From NCBI RefSeq assembly GCF_032452875.1, contig NC_083869.1:126300001-126364000 (forward strand): a stretch of 64,000 nucleotides of DNA, written 5' to 3'. A program made the translations under genes and the position numbers. Under the pieces are notes generated by a model. The model had not been told where the DNA came from. It made no database searches and saw only the letters and a list, made by a program, of their open reading frames with translations. This DNA is from Bos javanicus (Eukaryota > Chordata > Mammalia > Artiodactyla > Bovidae). Positions 22,117 through 33,250 of the stretch are shown here, piece by piece (within the stretch, counting starts at the first letter, position 1; the number at the start of each line of letters is the position of its first letter).

Positions 22117-25100
22117 CTGGAATCATAAAAGGGGGAAAATCCACACATTTATTGGAATGTCACTGTCTCAAATGGGATAAGGCTGGGACCTCCCTGCTTC
22201 TGGGTAAACTATAGCTCCCAGACTAGGAATGTATTGTACTGGAAAAGATATTCATTCAGCAGAGCTTAGTATCTGCCTTATAAAGCTGTGTATAACACCA
22301 GCCAGGTGACTGAAATGTTACAAGTAAACATAGCTACAGACTAATTACCACAATAATGGGCCAATCAATACTAAAAACTCCATGGGGTCTACTTTTAGCC
22401 CAGGACCAGGACTCTAAACTCTCGGCTGGGGACCTCCCTGGTGGTCCAGTGGTTAAGACTCAGTGCTTCAAATGCAGGGGGCCTGGGTTTGATCCCTGGT
22501 CAGGGAACTAGATCCCACATGCCACAACTAAAGATCCCAAGTGCTGCAACTCACACCTGATGCAGCCAAATAAACAAATAAATATTAAGCTCTAGGCTGC
22601 CCCTGGGGCTTTGGGAACCTGAAGCGGTTCTCGCATGCCCTGGGGATGGTAAAGCAGAAGGAAAGGGGCAGGGGATCCTGTGGTTCAACACGGCCCCTCT
22701 GGGGGACTCCAAAGCCAGGTCTCCAAATGGTCTCCCTTATCTCTGGAAACTCTAAGCTTTGCTGGCATTCACTCCAGTAGCTAACCTGGCTACAAACACA
22801 GAATGCTACTTTCTATTTCCCCTGTGCCTCTTATTCATATAGCTCGGAGAACTTTAAAGACAGCCAATGTGCACCTCCAAGAAGCAGGAACTGCTGAAGA
22901 ATGACCAGTATGGAGACCAAAAGACTTCCCCGGAGTCATGCTGACCTGAGGTCACAACCAGGAACAAAAACAATCGGACATACAATCAAACCCTTCCCAT
23001 CTCTCTCCATCCTCACCACTGACCGAATACCGCACAAGACGTCCCCTCCGAACACAAAGCCCCTGCCAGAGCTCAGAGTACCTCAGAAAGCTGGCATTCA
23101 AGGAGACATTCCAGGTACAGCTGTATGTTAGAGGAAGGTCCCAGAGGCATCCTCTGTGCTCATCCCTGTAACTCAGTCAGATCAGGTCCTTTTAGGACTC
23201 TCACCCATGCCCTTCCATCTGCCAGAGTGCTCATCCTCTGCTTCTTAAATGGAATTCCTTCTTACTCTTCAGGACCCAGCCTACACATGACACCCTCCTC
23301 GCCTCCTTGGACAGCTGACTACTGTTTCCTCTGTGCTTCCACAATGCTTTATCTCAAAAGGATCTCCTCTTCCATTCCGCTATACTGTGCTTTTACCTTT
23401 TACTTGTTAAATGTCTGCCTCTCCATTTTGACCACAAGACCCACTAGGGCAGCAATCTTATCTTATTCATGTTCCACCCTTAGTGGTCTGACCCAGGGAC
23501 TCACAATAAAAACACCCCCAAATAGTAGTTGAATGAATAAATTAGGTACAGGTCACTCAAACGGAAGAAGTCAGCTGTCTTGCCTGTTCCTGACCAGCGG
23601 GTGTGGCCTGTGTTCACACCTCTTCCCAGCCAGGAGTCCACCTCACCTGAACATGCATGCACAGACTGCCAAACAGCAGCAGCGCTGCAGCATGGACCAG
23701 GTACACAAACACCCGAGGACTGAGGAATCCAGGTTCAGGCTTCTCCAGGGTCTTTTTGTTCTTGCTCCTTTGCATCCCAAGTGTAAGGAAGAGCCAAGGG
23801 TGGGTGGTCACGTATGTCCAAGTTGCCCAGGCAACCAATATAGCCATCGGTGCAGCCAGTAGAAAATTGGGCACCTGCTTGAGTTCAAAGTATCTCAAAA
23901 AGCCAACATTCCAATAGATATCCTGGATGTAGCTGTATATTAGGGGAAGTCCCCAGGAGCACCAAGGTGGCTTGTTTCCCTCTGCAGTTCGGTAGCCCTG
24001 GTCTACAGCTAATTGCAGCAAGGGCTGAGGAATGGGGTGGGCTGAGCCTGGCAGACAGAACTGGGTATAGGCGTAATACTGAAAGAGGGCAAAGGGAAGG
24101 CCGAGTGTGAACACTGACAGGAACACAGAGCCCATCAGCTTCAAGAGCTGTCTCAGAGCATTGTGCACCATGAGAGATGAGAAAAAGCCTTGGCACTGAG
24201 AATGTATGAGGAAGCCAATGTTGACTAGCCCATTGGAGCGTACACCAGTGGCCAGGGCAAAAAGGAGTCCACTAGTCCAGCTGTGGCCCCTTTCCAGCTG
24301 CCCCATGGCGCTGAATGTCAGGAGAGCAAATAAAGCTTCTGAGTAACCAGCAGTCAGGAAGACATTGGCGGGGCTGAGGCAGAAGAGCAGTGCTCCATAA
24401 AAGGCCTGGCGGGGACAGCGCAAAACCAAACAGCCCAGGTCATGAAGTGCAAGTGCAGCCAGCGCGGAAAACAAGGAATTGAGCAGTGCTACTGAGATGA
24501 GCAGGCAACTCCGTAGGTTCAGTAACCCCCACAGGGGTCTCAGCAATTCAGCCCCAAGCAACAGGACCAGGGGGAAACCAGGGAAGAAGGCAAAGTTGTG
24601 CTCATACAGGTAGCCGTGCTCGGCAATGAACAGGAAGTGTTCAGCGTCCCAGTGAGATAGGCCACCCAGAAGACCTTCCACGAGTTGGTCTGCAGAGCCA
24701 GAGGGGGCGAGGCGAGGAGGAGAGAAGGCTTCTGCACGATGGTCTGGGATGATGGCATTGAAGACAGCCTGTGGGATAAAGAAGAACTAGTACTTTGGTT
24801 GAGCAAGTGGAAGAACTACCATTTAATAAAATGAGGAAGAAAAGACACGTTGGGGAAGAATCACGAGTTCAGTTTGAAGTAGATGTTCCAGTGTAGCGGT
24901 CAATGAGGCAGTGATATATATGAATCTTGAGGGTGAGGAGAACCATCAAGGGTGGAGATATAAATTCAGAAGTCGTAAGTGGATGGATAGTATTAAAAGG
25001 TGTAGACTGAATGATATCACCCAGGGAAGAAGTGCAGATACAGAAAAGAAGAGCTCTGAAGATTGGGTCCTGGACATGCCATATTTAGAGGCCCAAAGAG

Positions 25101-27880
25101 AGCGAGGCTCCAGCAATAACGGTAAAGAAGGAAGGGTCGGTGAGGTAGGGAGGAATCAGAAGAGCACAGTGTCATAGAACCAAGCAAAGCAAAGGAGTGA
25201 TCGGCTCTGTTAAATGTGGTTGACAGGTCAAGTAAGATGGGAACTGAAACTGACCACTGGATTTAGCAATCCAGTGAAGGTCACCAGTGACTATGACGAG
25301 AGCTATTTCACTGAAGTGGAGGAGAGAGAAGACTGCCTAGACTGGGTTCAACAGAGAAAGGGAGAAGGGAAACAGTAGATACAGACAACTATCTGGAGGA
25401 TTTTTGCTGTAAAAGGGAGCAGAGATGGGATAATAGGTGAATGACATTGTGGGGTCAAGAGAAATCTTTTTTTTTAAGTGGGAGGCGTTTGTTTGCCAAC
25501 GGGAATAATCCAGCAGAATGGAAACCACTGTGTACGCGAGTGAGAAAGGGAAGCGTTGGTGGAGCAAGCAGAAGGGCATGGAATCTGCTACAGAAGTGGA
25601 GGAGCTGACCTTAGTTTAGAGAGGACAGACAGTTCACCCCGCCTTCAGCAGTGAAGGTGCAGAGGTGCAGATGTAGGTTTGTGGATGGCTGTGGAGGAAG
25701 TATTCAGAAGGTTGTTTCTTATTGCTTCTATTTTCCTGAATTTTCATTCAGGAAAACAAGCTAGAGAAAAGGTGCTAGAGACTTGAGGAAGTAAGAAAAA
25801 TGTGTAAAGTAAGTAATTTCTGACCCCAGCTCTCAAAATAGCCTGTGCACTGGATTTTCAAATACAAGATGCCTGGGTTTCTTCTCTGCTCCACAACATT
25901 GATTTAACCAGTATGGGGTACAGCCTGGGCATTTAGGTTGTTTTTAGCTCTCCCAGGTGATTCTGATAGGCAGAAAAATTTAGAGAATACGTAGGGACTG
26001 GACCAGGGAAATACACTAAGATTGCCAGGCAGCACTAAGGACTCACTTGGGTTAATGGTATTGAATTTAAAGAGAGACTAGTTAACAGAGTTGTACGCTT
26101 TTCTCTGAGCAGATGCAGGCGCAGAGTACACATGGAATTGAATTTAATCAAGGTTGGGCTTTTGTCTTGTGATTAACACAGGAAGAAGGGAGCAAGTGAG
26201 TTGTACATGTATGCATTGTAGACCATGGACTCTAAGCTGGGTAAGAAGGGCAGCTGAAGCCACGAGGTGAGTGAGGGACAGGGAACAGAGCTAGAATCAA
26301 TGGCTAAGTCCTGAGGGAGTAAACTGCAAAGACAGGAGATAGTAGTTAGATGTATCAGCTTTATTAATATTGAAACCACCAAGAAACATACAGTAATGCT
26401 GGGAAGAGCAAGAGTGAATCAGGAGCTAAAACCTTCAAGGAATGAGGAAGAATGAGCTGTCACTAGCAGAGATAACAGAAACAATGAGGGGTAACTGGGG
26501 ATATAACCTGATGGCAGGAGTTTTAAAGCTGCCAGTGGGGAAGGGGAGGACAACGAAATAGCATTATTATTAAATGTGTTTTTCCCCATTAGACTTTCTC
26601 TTAAGAGGAAAGAGATCATGACTTTTTATACTCCCACCTAGCAATTCTTTGAACAGAGCAGGAACTTAATAAAATTTGGTGGCTGAGTGAACAGCACAGA
26701 TGAAACATGCTTGTTTCCAAATCACCTGAATTAGAACCCCCGCTTCCTGGTACCCTATCCCAGGTGCCATCCAGTCACAGCACTGCTTCCTTAGTTCTGC
26801 CAATCCCTCAGTTGATGCTGGTTCAAAGCCATCATCAAGTCAGTTTTCCCAAGCCTGGCCACAGGAGTACAACCTCATTTTTAAGGCTCTTTCCTTTTTG
26901 GGTCAATTTCTTTACTAGGCCACTTTGAACAGTGAAACAAGTGGGACAGGACTGACAGTCACAGGGAACAGTCCTCGGCTCCAAGCTGAAGACGCTTTTA
27001 ACTAAACCTGGGACCTAGCAGAGCCTGTTACGCCGCATATAGTTGGGGAGGAGAGCGGAAAGGAGTTTTCCACAAAGGAACCAGCTATGAGCCTGAGATA
27101 ATGTGCTTGTGATGAAAGGCACACAGAATATGTTGACAGAACATCCCTAGGCTGCTGACGTACATTCAACAATAATAGATACTGTGGACCTACAAGCAGT
27201 GGGTACTGTGCTAGGCACCATATATAGTTCATATATACCTGAAATCGGATTAAAATATTGATCAAGGGCAGCCATGGAAGGGAAAGGGAGTTGCAAAATG
27301 CACTGGAGGTTGTGTGTGGGTGAGACAGGAAGGGGACACAGCTAGGGAAAGAGCAGAAGACACTGATGACTAAACAGATAAACACAGATGGTCGCAGGAC
27401 AGTGCCCCCTCTCTTTCACTCAACTGACTGATACTGTGCTCAGCCTCCTGGTTGGGGACCCAGGGTAAAGGCATCAGGTTACAGAACATCACGGTCTGGT
27501 GGAAAGATCACTAGCCCAGGGGTAAGGAAACCCGGGGTATGATCTTGGCCCTTTTCTAACTTGTCTTGTGACTTTAAGGAAGCCATTGAACCTTTCTGGG
27601 CCTCAGCCATTTCATGTGTATAATAAGAGATTAATAGATCATTTCTAAGAGTCTGTCCACTTTTCAGCTATGTGGTCTAGGTCTCTAGAGTTCTTACCAC
27701 GTGGAGGGGCACATCTGGGAAACCGAAAGATGAGGCCTATTCTTAGCATCTAGCTCAGTCATGTGGCAACGGCATGTTCGGGACAAAAGATCAGAGACTG
27801 ACCTGCAGCACCAGAGTCAGGACACGGCAGCTGACTGCAAACCCCAGGACCTCCTTCCGGGATGGGTCCAGGGGCCACAT
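21835..27880 (-). CDS. PIGV: PIGV, GPI mannosyltransferase 2 (three coding exons)
   Basis: PIGV is the ER-membrane GPI mannosyltransferase 2, which transfers the second, alpha-1,6-linked mannose from dolichol-phosphate-mannose to the GPI core (glycosyltransferase family 76). Coding segments 27880-27803, 24768-23647 and 22116-21835 join in phase 0 to 493 codons plus a TAA stop, the human length. The protein starts MWPLDPSRKEVLGFAVSC. It carries the conserved luminal-loop SHWDAEHFLFIAEHGYLYEH, which contains the acidic residues typical of such transferases. Many hydrophobic helices follow, including FPLVLLLGAEL, LFLTLGMQ and the C-terminal ILGY-type helix ending in LPWT. All internal splice sites are GT-AG and I see no stop or frameshift. 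The first exon is non-coding and probably in the CpG island near 30.7 kb. Introns hold an L2, a tRNA SINE and a relic duplicate of the gene's own coding sequence. Confidence 0.97.
22428..22590 (+). mobile_element. tRNA-Glu SINE
   Basis: GGGACCTCCCTGGTGGTCCA starts the element and AAATAAACAAATAAA ends it. It lies in PIGV intron 3, antisense to the gene. Confidence 0.85.
23058..23143 (-). pseudogene. Relic duplicate of PIGV coding sequence inside PIGV intron
   Basis: Read on the minus strand, these 86 bases align without a gap to 23955-23870 of the large PIGV exon. By hand count about 61 of 86 match, and about 20 of the 25 differences are transitions. The exon's frame stays open here (WDLPLTYSC, then FLRYSEL, matching WGLPLIYSY and FLRYFEL). 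Similarity fades on both sides. There is no sign that it is spliced in, though AG and GT dinucleotides occur nearby. It looks like an old tandem duplication that decayed neutrally. Confidence 0.75.
23240..23545 (+). repeat. L2 LINE 3' fragment
   Basis: Text resembling the L2 3' end includes 'ttcaggacccagcctacaca', 'ctgcctctccattttgacca' and a TTGAATGAATAAAT end. It is old and diverged. Confidence 0.6.
23647..24768 (-). CDS. PIGV: PIGV large coding exon (374 codons)
   Basis: The acceptor is TTTATCCCACAG and the exon starts GCTGTCTTCAATGCC (AVFNAIIPDH). It runs to CATGTTCAG before GTGAGG. It contains the catalytic luminal loop and most of the transmembrane helices. Residues encoded at 23955-23870 (around PLIYSYIQDIYWNVGFLRY) are the part duplicated in the next intron. 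Confidence 0.97.
24880..26400 (-). repeat. L2 LINE, long ancient fragment
   Basis: The plus strand is the reverse complement of L2 RT sequence: 'gacaggtcaagtaagatggg', 'actggatttagcaatccagt', 'tgctgtaaaagggagcagag' and 'gacattgtggggtcaagaga'. The element lies in the same orientation as PIGV. The frame is destroyed. Confidence 0.75.
27490..27645 (+). repeat. MIR SINE
   Basis: Sense MIR text includes 'cttgtcttgtgactttaagg' and 'ctttctgggcctcagccatt'. Confidence 0.7.
27803..27880 (-). CDS. PIGV: PIGV first coding exon (26 codons)
   Basis: ATG at 27880 opens MWPLDPSRKEVL...LTLVLQ, the N-terminal signal-anchor region. The exon ends in CAG before GTCAGT. A pyrimidine-rich stretch ending TTTAG before 27937 is a plausible acceptor for the exon, giving about 57 nt of 5'UTR. 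Confidence 0.95.
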
Positions 27881-29322
27881 CCTCTCACCACCAGGAACTC
27901 AGGGGGCCTGCTGCCAGGGCTGAGCTCCCTCAGGCTTCTAAACACAAAATCCAAGGAGGAAATGTCACACATGGGCAGAAAGTAAATTCTTGAAAGCGTT
28001 CTTCATAGAAACACCCTCCTGCTTCAGCATTATTATGGCAAACTTAACCACCTAACCTCCTAGATGAAGAAAAAGCATCTTAAAGGCAGATGGGACTGCC
28101 TCCCATCACTCTGAAGCACTGTATTCTTGTAGGGAAGTTCCACATTTCCTCTAGGCAGGAAGCTGGAAAGCTAAGCTCACAGAAAACCTTTAAAAGCCTG
28201 TTGAGAGCCCCTGTGCGGGAACTAAAGGCCTGGGTTCAAGTCCTGACTTTCTCATCCATAAGTTTTCATTTTGTTCTTTTCAGCTTCAGTTCTCTAGGTG
28301 TAAGTGAGATTGGACTCTTTTTGTCTGTTTCATGAAATTGTCATGATGGTGAAATGGGCTGAAGTGTGAAAAAAGCACTACCAAATCTACACTGCGGTTG
28401 CTATTATTTGGTGTGTGCCCTTTCCCTCTTGCCCAGAATAATACACTAGGTCCCAAACCAGAGTCCCAAAAGTGGGGCATAGAACTGAACTGGAAGACCA
28501 TAATGACTACACACTCTAGTTAAGCTCTCTGATGTGTGTTCAGTTGGTCTGTTAAATTAAGTGGAGAAGGAAAAGAAAACCACCACTCAGCAGGACTTCA
28601 GCCAGCTCATATTGCTAAAACAAACTGAGAGGGACGACAAAGTCGACTACTACAGATGGAGAAACTGTTATTTCCCATCTCTTCATTGGAATGGCAGCAA
28701 TGTATAAACAACTGCAAAGCCATTCTGAGGGAAGGACTGCACTTTATGGCTTTTTTTTTTTTTTTTTTAAACACAATTCCTTGGGTTCACAGAAGTAGCA
28801 ATGGCTCTTACAGAACCAGTCAGAAATCAGAAGGGAGGGCAGGAGCATCAGAGGCAGCTCATCAACTTGGGGTGAAGAACTAACCCTAAAGGAAAAATAT
28901 TGTACTTAAACTGAGAAATTAAGAGGGAGGGCTGGAACACTTTCCTAACACCAAACCTTTAAGTATCACTTGTTTCTGGAATTCTGTGACCCTCACTAGA
29001 CTATGTGATATGCTCTCATTACCCTCTCCCTTGTCGTCTTTACAGTTATTGCTTATTTAAGTTGTTTATGAGAGCAGGGGTTTTGTCTATCTTGTTTCCA
29101 ACCACCCTTCCAGAGCCTCGCATTACACACAGGCACATTAAACCTGTGTTCTGATTAGTGGAAGTGGCAGGAACTGGATATGGCTTCACCAGTTCACTGG
29201 CTCTGGAAACAAAATCTCTGCTCCAAGTACTCCTCCCACCATATCTCACGTTGAGAGCAAAACAAAGTCATAGAAGCCACAGGAAAATACAATTTTTGCA
29301 GAAGCAACAGTTCTCTTTCTTC

Positions 29323-29339
29323 AGCACAAGGGGGCGCCT
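29323..29339 (+). promoter_or_regulatory. CTCF-like motif
   Basis: AGCACAAGGGGGCGCCT resembles the CTCF core (CCASYAGRGGGCGC). It is a single motif match with no occupancy evidence. Confidence 0.35.
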
Positions 29340-29939
29340 GTTGATTACTCCATCACCAGGAGGCCTGGAGGAAGGGAGGGGCCACCAACGCCACACCGGT
29401 TTGCTCATCAAAATTCAGTTCAAAGGCAAGCTTTCGAAATCCCCAGAGAACAGCGGTAGTTTGTGAATCTACCCAACATTGCCAGTATCTGACTCGCTGA
29501 ATCGAGAGGAATCGTAGAAACAAGAACAGCCAAACTTACACGGCCGCTGGTTCTTTATCCTAGGATGAATTCACTTTTTCCCTTCCTTCACTTCCTATCC
29601 ACATGCAGAAGAGTCGGGAACAGAAAAGCACATAACCCACCTCTGCCTCTTCACCAGGCTTCCATTCTTCCTTTCGTCTCTCGAGACTCAAGCTCTAGAC
29701 CCAGCGAGCACACAAGACGTGTAGCCTACACTTAGTTTGCAGGCAAACCAAGTAAAAACAAGAATAAAGCCAGTGAGCTCTCCCTCTCAGCTAATTGCGG
29801 CCCTCACTTCCCAACAACCCCTTTACGAAAGCAGACTCTGAACTGGCAGGACACTTACAGAGCAACTAGTTTTACTCTTTTCCCTTGAGATAAATATGCC
29901 CCAGGGAAGTGAGTAATAAAAACTCTCCAGAGTTTTTAC

Positions 29940-30015
29940 ACAGAGAGCTCATTAGACCCTGTGTAATTACCATCGCCATTTTACAGATGTGGAAACTGAG
30001 GCTCACTAGATCAAG
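29940..30015 (-). repeat. MIR SINE fragment
   Basis: Antisense core 'ccattttacagatgtggaaa' is followed by 'ctgaggctcactag'. Confidence 0.75.
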
Positions 30016-30249
30016 TGGCACACCCAAGGATATATTTAAGGAGAATGTCTTTTTTTTTTTTTTTTTCTGTCTGAAACATCAGTCTTTTCCACCAGCCCTC
30101 ACTCCTGCCAAAGCGGATGCGCTCTTTCAGAGCCAGGATCTCCCAACTCCAAGCTCAGTACTTGTCAGATGACAGCGCATGCTCTTGTATGCTTAGGGCA
30201 GGGAGGGTCCCATCTGAGCAGACAGGAAAACCTGTTGAATCGGAGCCCT

Positions 30250-30950
30250 GGACCCTTTGGGTAAGACTAACATCCTCGGGGGCGAGGGGTGTTGTTCGGA
30301 CCCAGGGTCCTCGGGACCAGAGGCCTTGCTGGCCGCCGGCTTCAGGGGCCGCCTTCTGCCGCCCACCCGGGTCCGAAGCCCTTTCCAGCCGTTTCCTTTT
30401 CGACAAGAGTCCCAAGCAGAGATTGGGCATCTCTTCTCTCCAAAGGGCCACGGCTCAGGGGTTACTCCGGAGGGGGCCGGCGACGCCTGGCCCGGCCTAC
30501 GACCGGAAGGCAGGGGAGGGCGAGAGGCTGTAAAGGAAGGGGCGGCACTGGGAGGCCGCTATGGCGGAGGGGGCGGGGCTCCTCGCTTCTCGGCGGCCTC
30601 CGCCTCATTTCCCTCGGCCTCCGTTTGACGACTTCCCTCCCCCGCCCTCAAAACTCCTAGGCTCCGAAGCTGGCGCCGGATCCCCAGCGCCGGCGGGTCT
30701 CAACCTCCCAGGCGGGGCCCGAACCTTAGCTCCTCCATCCGGGGCTCCGAGCGGGCGCGCCTGCGCACTGGCTCCGCGGATGGCGGCCCCGCCCCGCTCC
30801 TGCCGGGAGTCGGAGCTGCCCCGCCCCCTCCGCAGCGGCCATGTTGATTCCGGGAGAGCGGGGCGGGGACGGCATAGCCCCTCGACTCAGCGCCCCTCTG
30901 CCTTGGCCCCTGCCAGCCTTGGTGACACCTGAGGAGTGCCCGCTCCGCCA
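30250..30950 (-). promoter_or_regulatory. PIGV: CpG island and presumed PIGV promoter
   Basis: This is dense CpG sequence with several GC boxes (GGGCGGGG, CCCGCCCC). An NRF1-like palindrome GCGCGCCTGCGCAC lies at 30755-30768. Two YY1-type sites are present: ATGGCGGC at 30780-30787, and GCGGCCATGTTG near 30835-30846. No TATA box is seen, so this looks like a housekeeping promoter. The exact start site and the direction of any second transcript are unknown. Confidence 0.75.
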
Positions 30951-32805
30951 GCCCCTTCCCCCCGCCTTCAGTTAGTCCTCCAGGGCTGCTGTCTTAGCGT
31001 CGGTGCTCTTGGCCCAGTTCGAACCACCCCTCAAACATCCATAAGTTCCCTTGAGGGCCGAGGCCCTCGGAGTTGGGGGCTGCCCTGCGGCCCTTTCACT
31101 GAAGCCAGAGCCGCATTTTCCCTCCTGTCAGGCAAGAACAGCTCAGGACAGGGCCTGGCACACAATAGCTGTAGTTTGAGTAGAAAGAAAAGCCTTCTTG
31201 GGGTTTCTGTGGCCAGCAGCGGCACCCCGCATCTTGGGTGTGAAGAAAGTGGGGGTTCCCCCGGACTTTCCCCTCCTCCGGCTACTAGGGACCTTCTGTC
31301 CTGCTTCAGTCCTCAGCCCCAAGTCAGGTGGCTAATGAGGGTGGTGAAGGAAACTTAAGAGAACGCCCCCCACGACTCCTTTCTCCTTCACTGAAGCCGT
31401 TTCTCTCGTAGGAAGTGGGGCCAAAAAAGAAGAAAAAAGAAGCTAACTCAACAAAACCGTCTGTTAGGGAGGAGCGGCCAGTTGGTACCCCTGTAACGGA
31501 AACTGTTAGAACAACTTTGCACCCTCCTTAGAGGAAACAGATAATAAATCCTTCTCCGTTGGTGGATTTCTCGTTTCTCAGGATTCCAGAGCCCTTTGTG
31601 GTTTCAGTTATCTGCCCTCCAAACGAAGCTAGGGTCTGGGTTAGCCTCTGGCCACAGCCCTGGCTGAGGGAGGGGTTTATCTTCCGCCACAGCTACTCCT
31701 GTGGGTGGGAACAAAAGAGGTGGTTGCTATCTCTCCAGGCAAAGACAGGCAGCTCACAGCAGTTCTGTGGGGGCCAGGGACTGTATCTTTGGATTCTTCA
31801 TAGCTCATTTCAGGCTCTGAGACCTAAATTGCCCTCAGATATTTGTTGTGTGTAAGGTGGATCTATCACGTTTTAGTCGTGGAGTGCTGGAGACGGGGGG
31901 GGGGGGGGGGGGGGGAATGGAGCTTAGAACCCTAGGTTTCTCAGTGACACACCCTTGTTCTCGGCTCCAGAGGCATGTGAGTGAGTCGGCAAAGCTGTGG
32001 GTTACACTCGTGACTGGGGCCTAAGGTTGTGGCTTGAATCTCTAGACGTCTTTGAGGCTCCAAGCAGTAGTGTCTGCAAGGACAAAACCGAGAAATGAAC
32101 CATCCTTCCTTTGTGAATTCACAAGGGAAAAAGACATGCATTCTTAAGATTCCCTCTGTTCACACACCAAATTCTCTCAAAAATCTACTTGTGAAAAGGA
32201 CAGGCGTCTATTGTGACAATTCAGAATGTTTTTTTTAAAACTCAACTGTCACCCTTCAGAGGTAGAACTTTGTCCAGATCTTCAGCTCTACTTTCTTGCA
32301 ATTTCTCCTTCCTTTCCTTCTCTACTACCCACCCCCCTCCTCTTCCGCTCTGTTTCCTGTTTCATTTTCTGGCTCCTGCTCCGACTGGAAAACAAGGAGG
32401 CTGAATCTTGTGCTCACAAAGCTCTGGCTTGTCAGAATGGAGGAAGACTTAGGTGGGATGTGAGGGGTTCTGGGCCTCCAGGACTGTGAGTAAGTAGTGG
32501 AGGAGGCAGCTCTCTAGTCTGCTTTTAGAGTCTGCTGCTAAAATGGAGCCTGCAGCCACACAGGGAGCCAGCTGAGCGGCCAGCGCTGTGGGAGAGCCAG
32601 GGAGGCAGAGACTTACCCAGGGCTCCCAAAAGATTCTACACCACTCAGCCACTTCCCTAAAGAAGTAAATACGCCACACCACCAAGACACGGTTTCATAA
32701 TACAGATCTCTGACTAAATTAACCAATGTAAGCAGTGTACCACTGTTTCTAGAATCCTAGAATGTAAGAGAGTTAGAACATTTCTCTTTCTTGAACTTGC
32801 CTAGC
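30951..32805. other. Intergenic sequence upstream of PIGV
   Basis: No gene is recognised. It contains the 21-nt poly-G run at 31895-31915 and pyrimidine-rich text at 32280-32370. Confidence 0.5.
31895..31915 (+). repeat. (G)21 homopolymer
   Basis: Twenty-one consecutive G follow GGAGAC. This is rare in mammalian genomes and prone to sequencing error. Confidence 0.85.
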
Positions 32806-32809
32806 TATG

Positions 32810-33150
32810 CTCTTGCTGTTTCCTCTGCTTGAAATGCTTCACTGCCGATTACCCTTTGGCCAACCCACTTCAGGTCTCAGCTGAAATGCCACCTCCTTGG
32901 AGAAGCTTTCTCTGTCTACCCCACGGCAGTCACCACCCTGTACTTCCCACCACCCTAATTCTGCTCTCTTTATGGCATTTATGATCACCTGGTTGTCCTG
33001 TCCATGAATTAAGTATTTGTTTCATTGTCTTGTTTTCCTCATGGAATCTAAGTGCTATGGCGGGGAGGGGGCCTTGTTCACCAAGGTGTTTCCAGCACTT
33101 AGTACCTTGTATATTGTGTGTACTCAGTAAGGATCTAGTGAATACATCTG
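32810..33150 (+). repeat. L2 LINE 3' end
   Basis: Typical L2 3' text is present: 'cctctgcttgaaatgcttca', 'tcaggtctcagctgaaatgc', 'ccacctccttggagaagctt' and 'tttccagcacttagtacctt'. Confidence 0.85.
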
Positions 33151-33152
33151 TT

Positions 33153-33250
33153 TGTTTAACCTGCACTTTATGGATGAGGAAACTGAGGCTCAGGTGAAAA
33201 TGACCAGTTCTGAAGTTACACAGCTAGTGGCAGAGGTGGGATTTGAATGA
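33153..33250 (-). repeat. MIR SINE fragment
   Basis: Antisense MIR text includes 'tggatgaggaaactgaggct' and 'agttacacagctagtggcag'. Confidence 0.85.

Larger units (their letters stand above)
24769..27802 (-). other. PIGV: PIGV intron 2
   Basis: A 3034-bp intron lies between the GTCAGT donor and the CCCACAG acceptor. Half of it is an L2 fragment (24880-26400) and a MIR lies at 27490-27645. No additional exon is recognised. Confidence 0.9.
27938..30700 (-). other. PIGV: PIGV intron 1 (inferred)
   Basis: This stretch lies between the putative acceptor at 27938-27939 and the CpG island. It contains a poly-T run at 28750-28770, a CTCF-like motif at 29323-29339 and a MIR remnant at 29940-30015. 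No coding exon was recognised. The donor of the non-coding first exon could not be fixed. Confidence 0.55.

Noticed and set aside
30257..30932. Overlapping open frames in the PIGV CpG island, suggesting a divergent gene
   Set aside because: Composition explains the open frames. A divergent non-coding transcript is possible but nothing in the sequence shows one.
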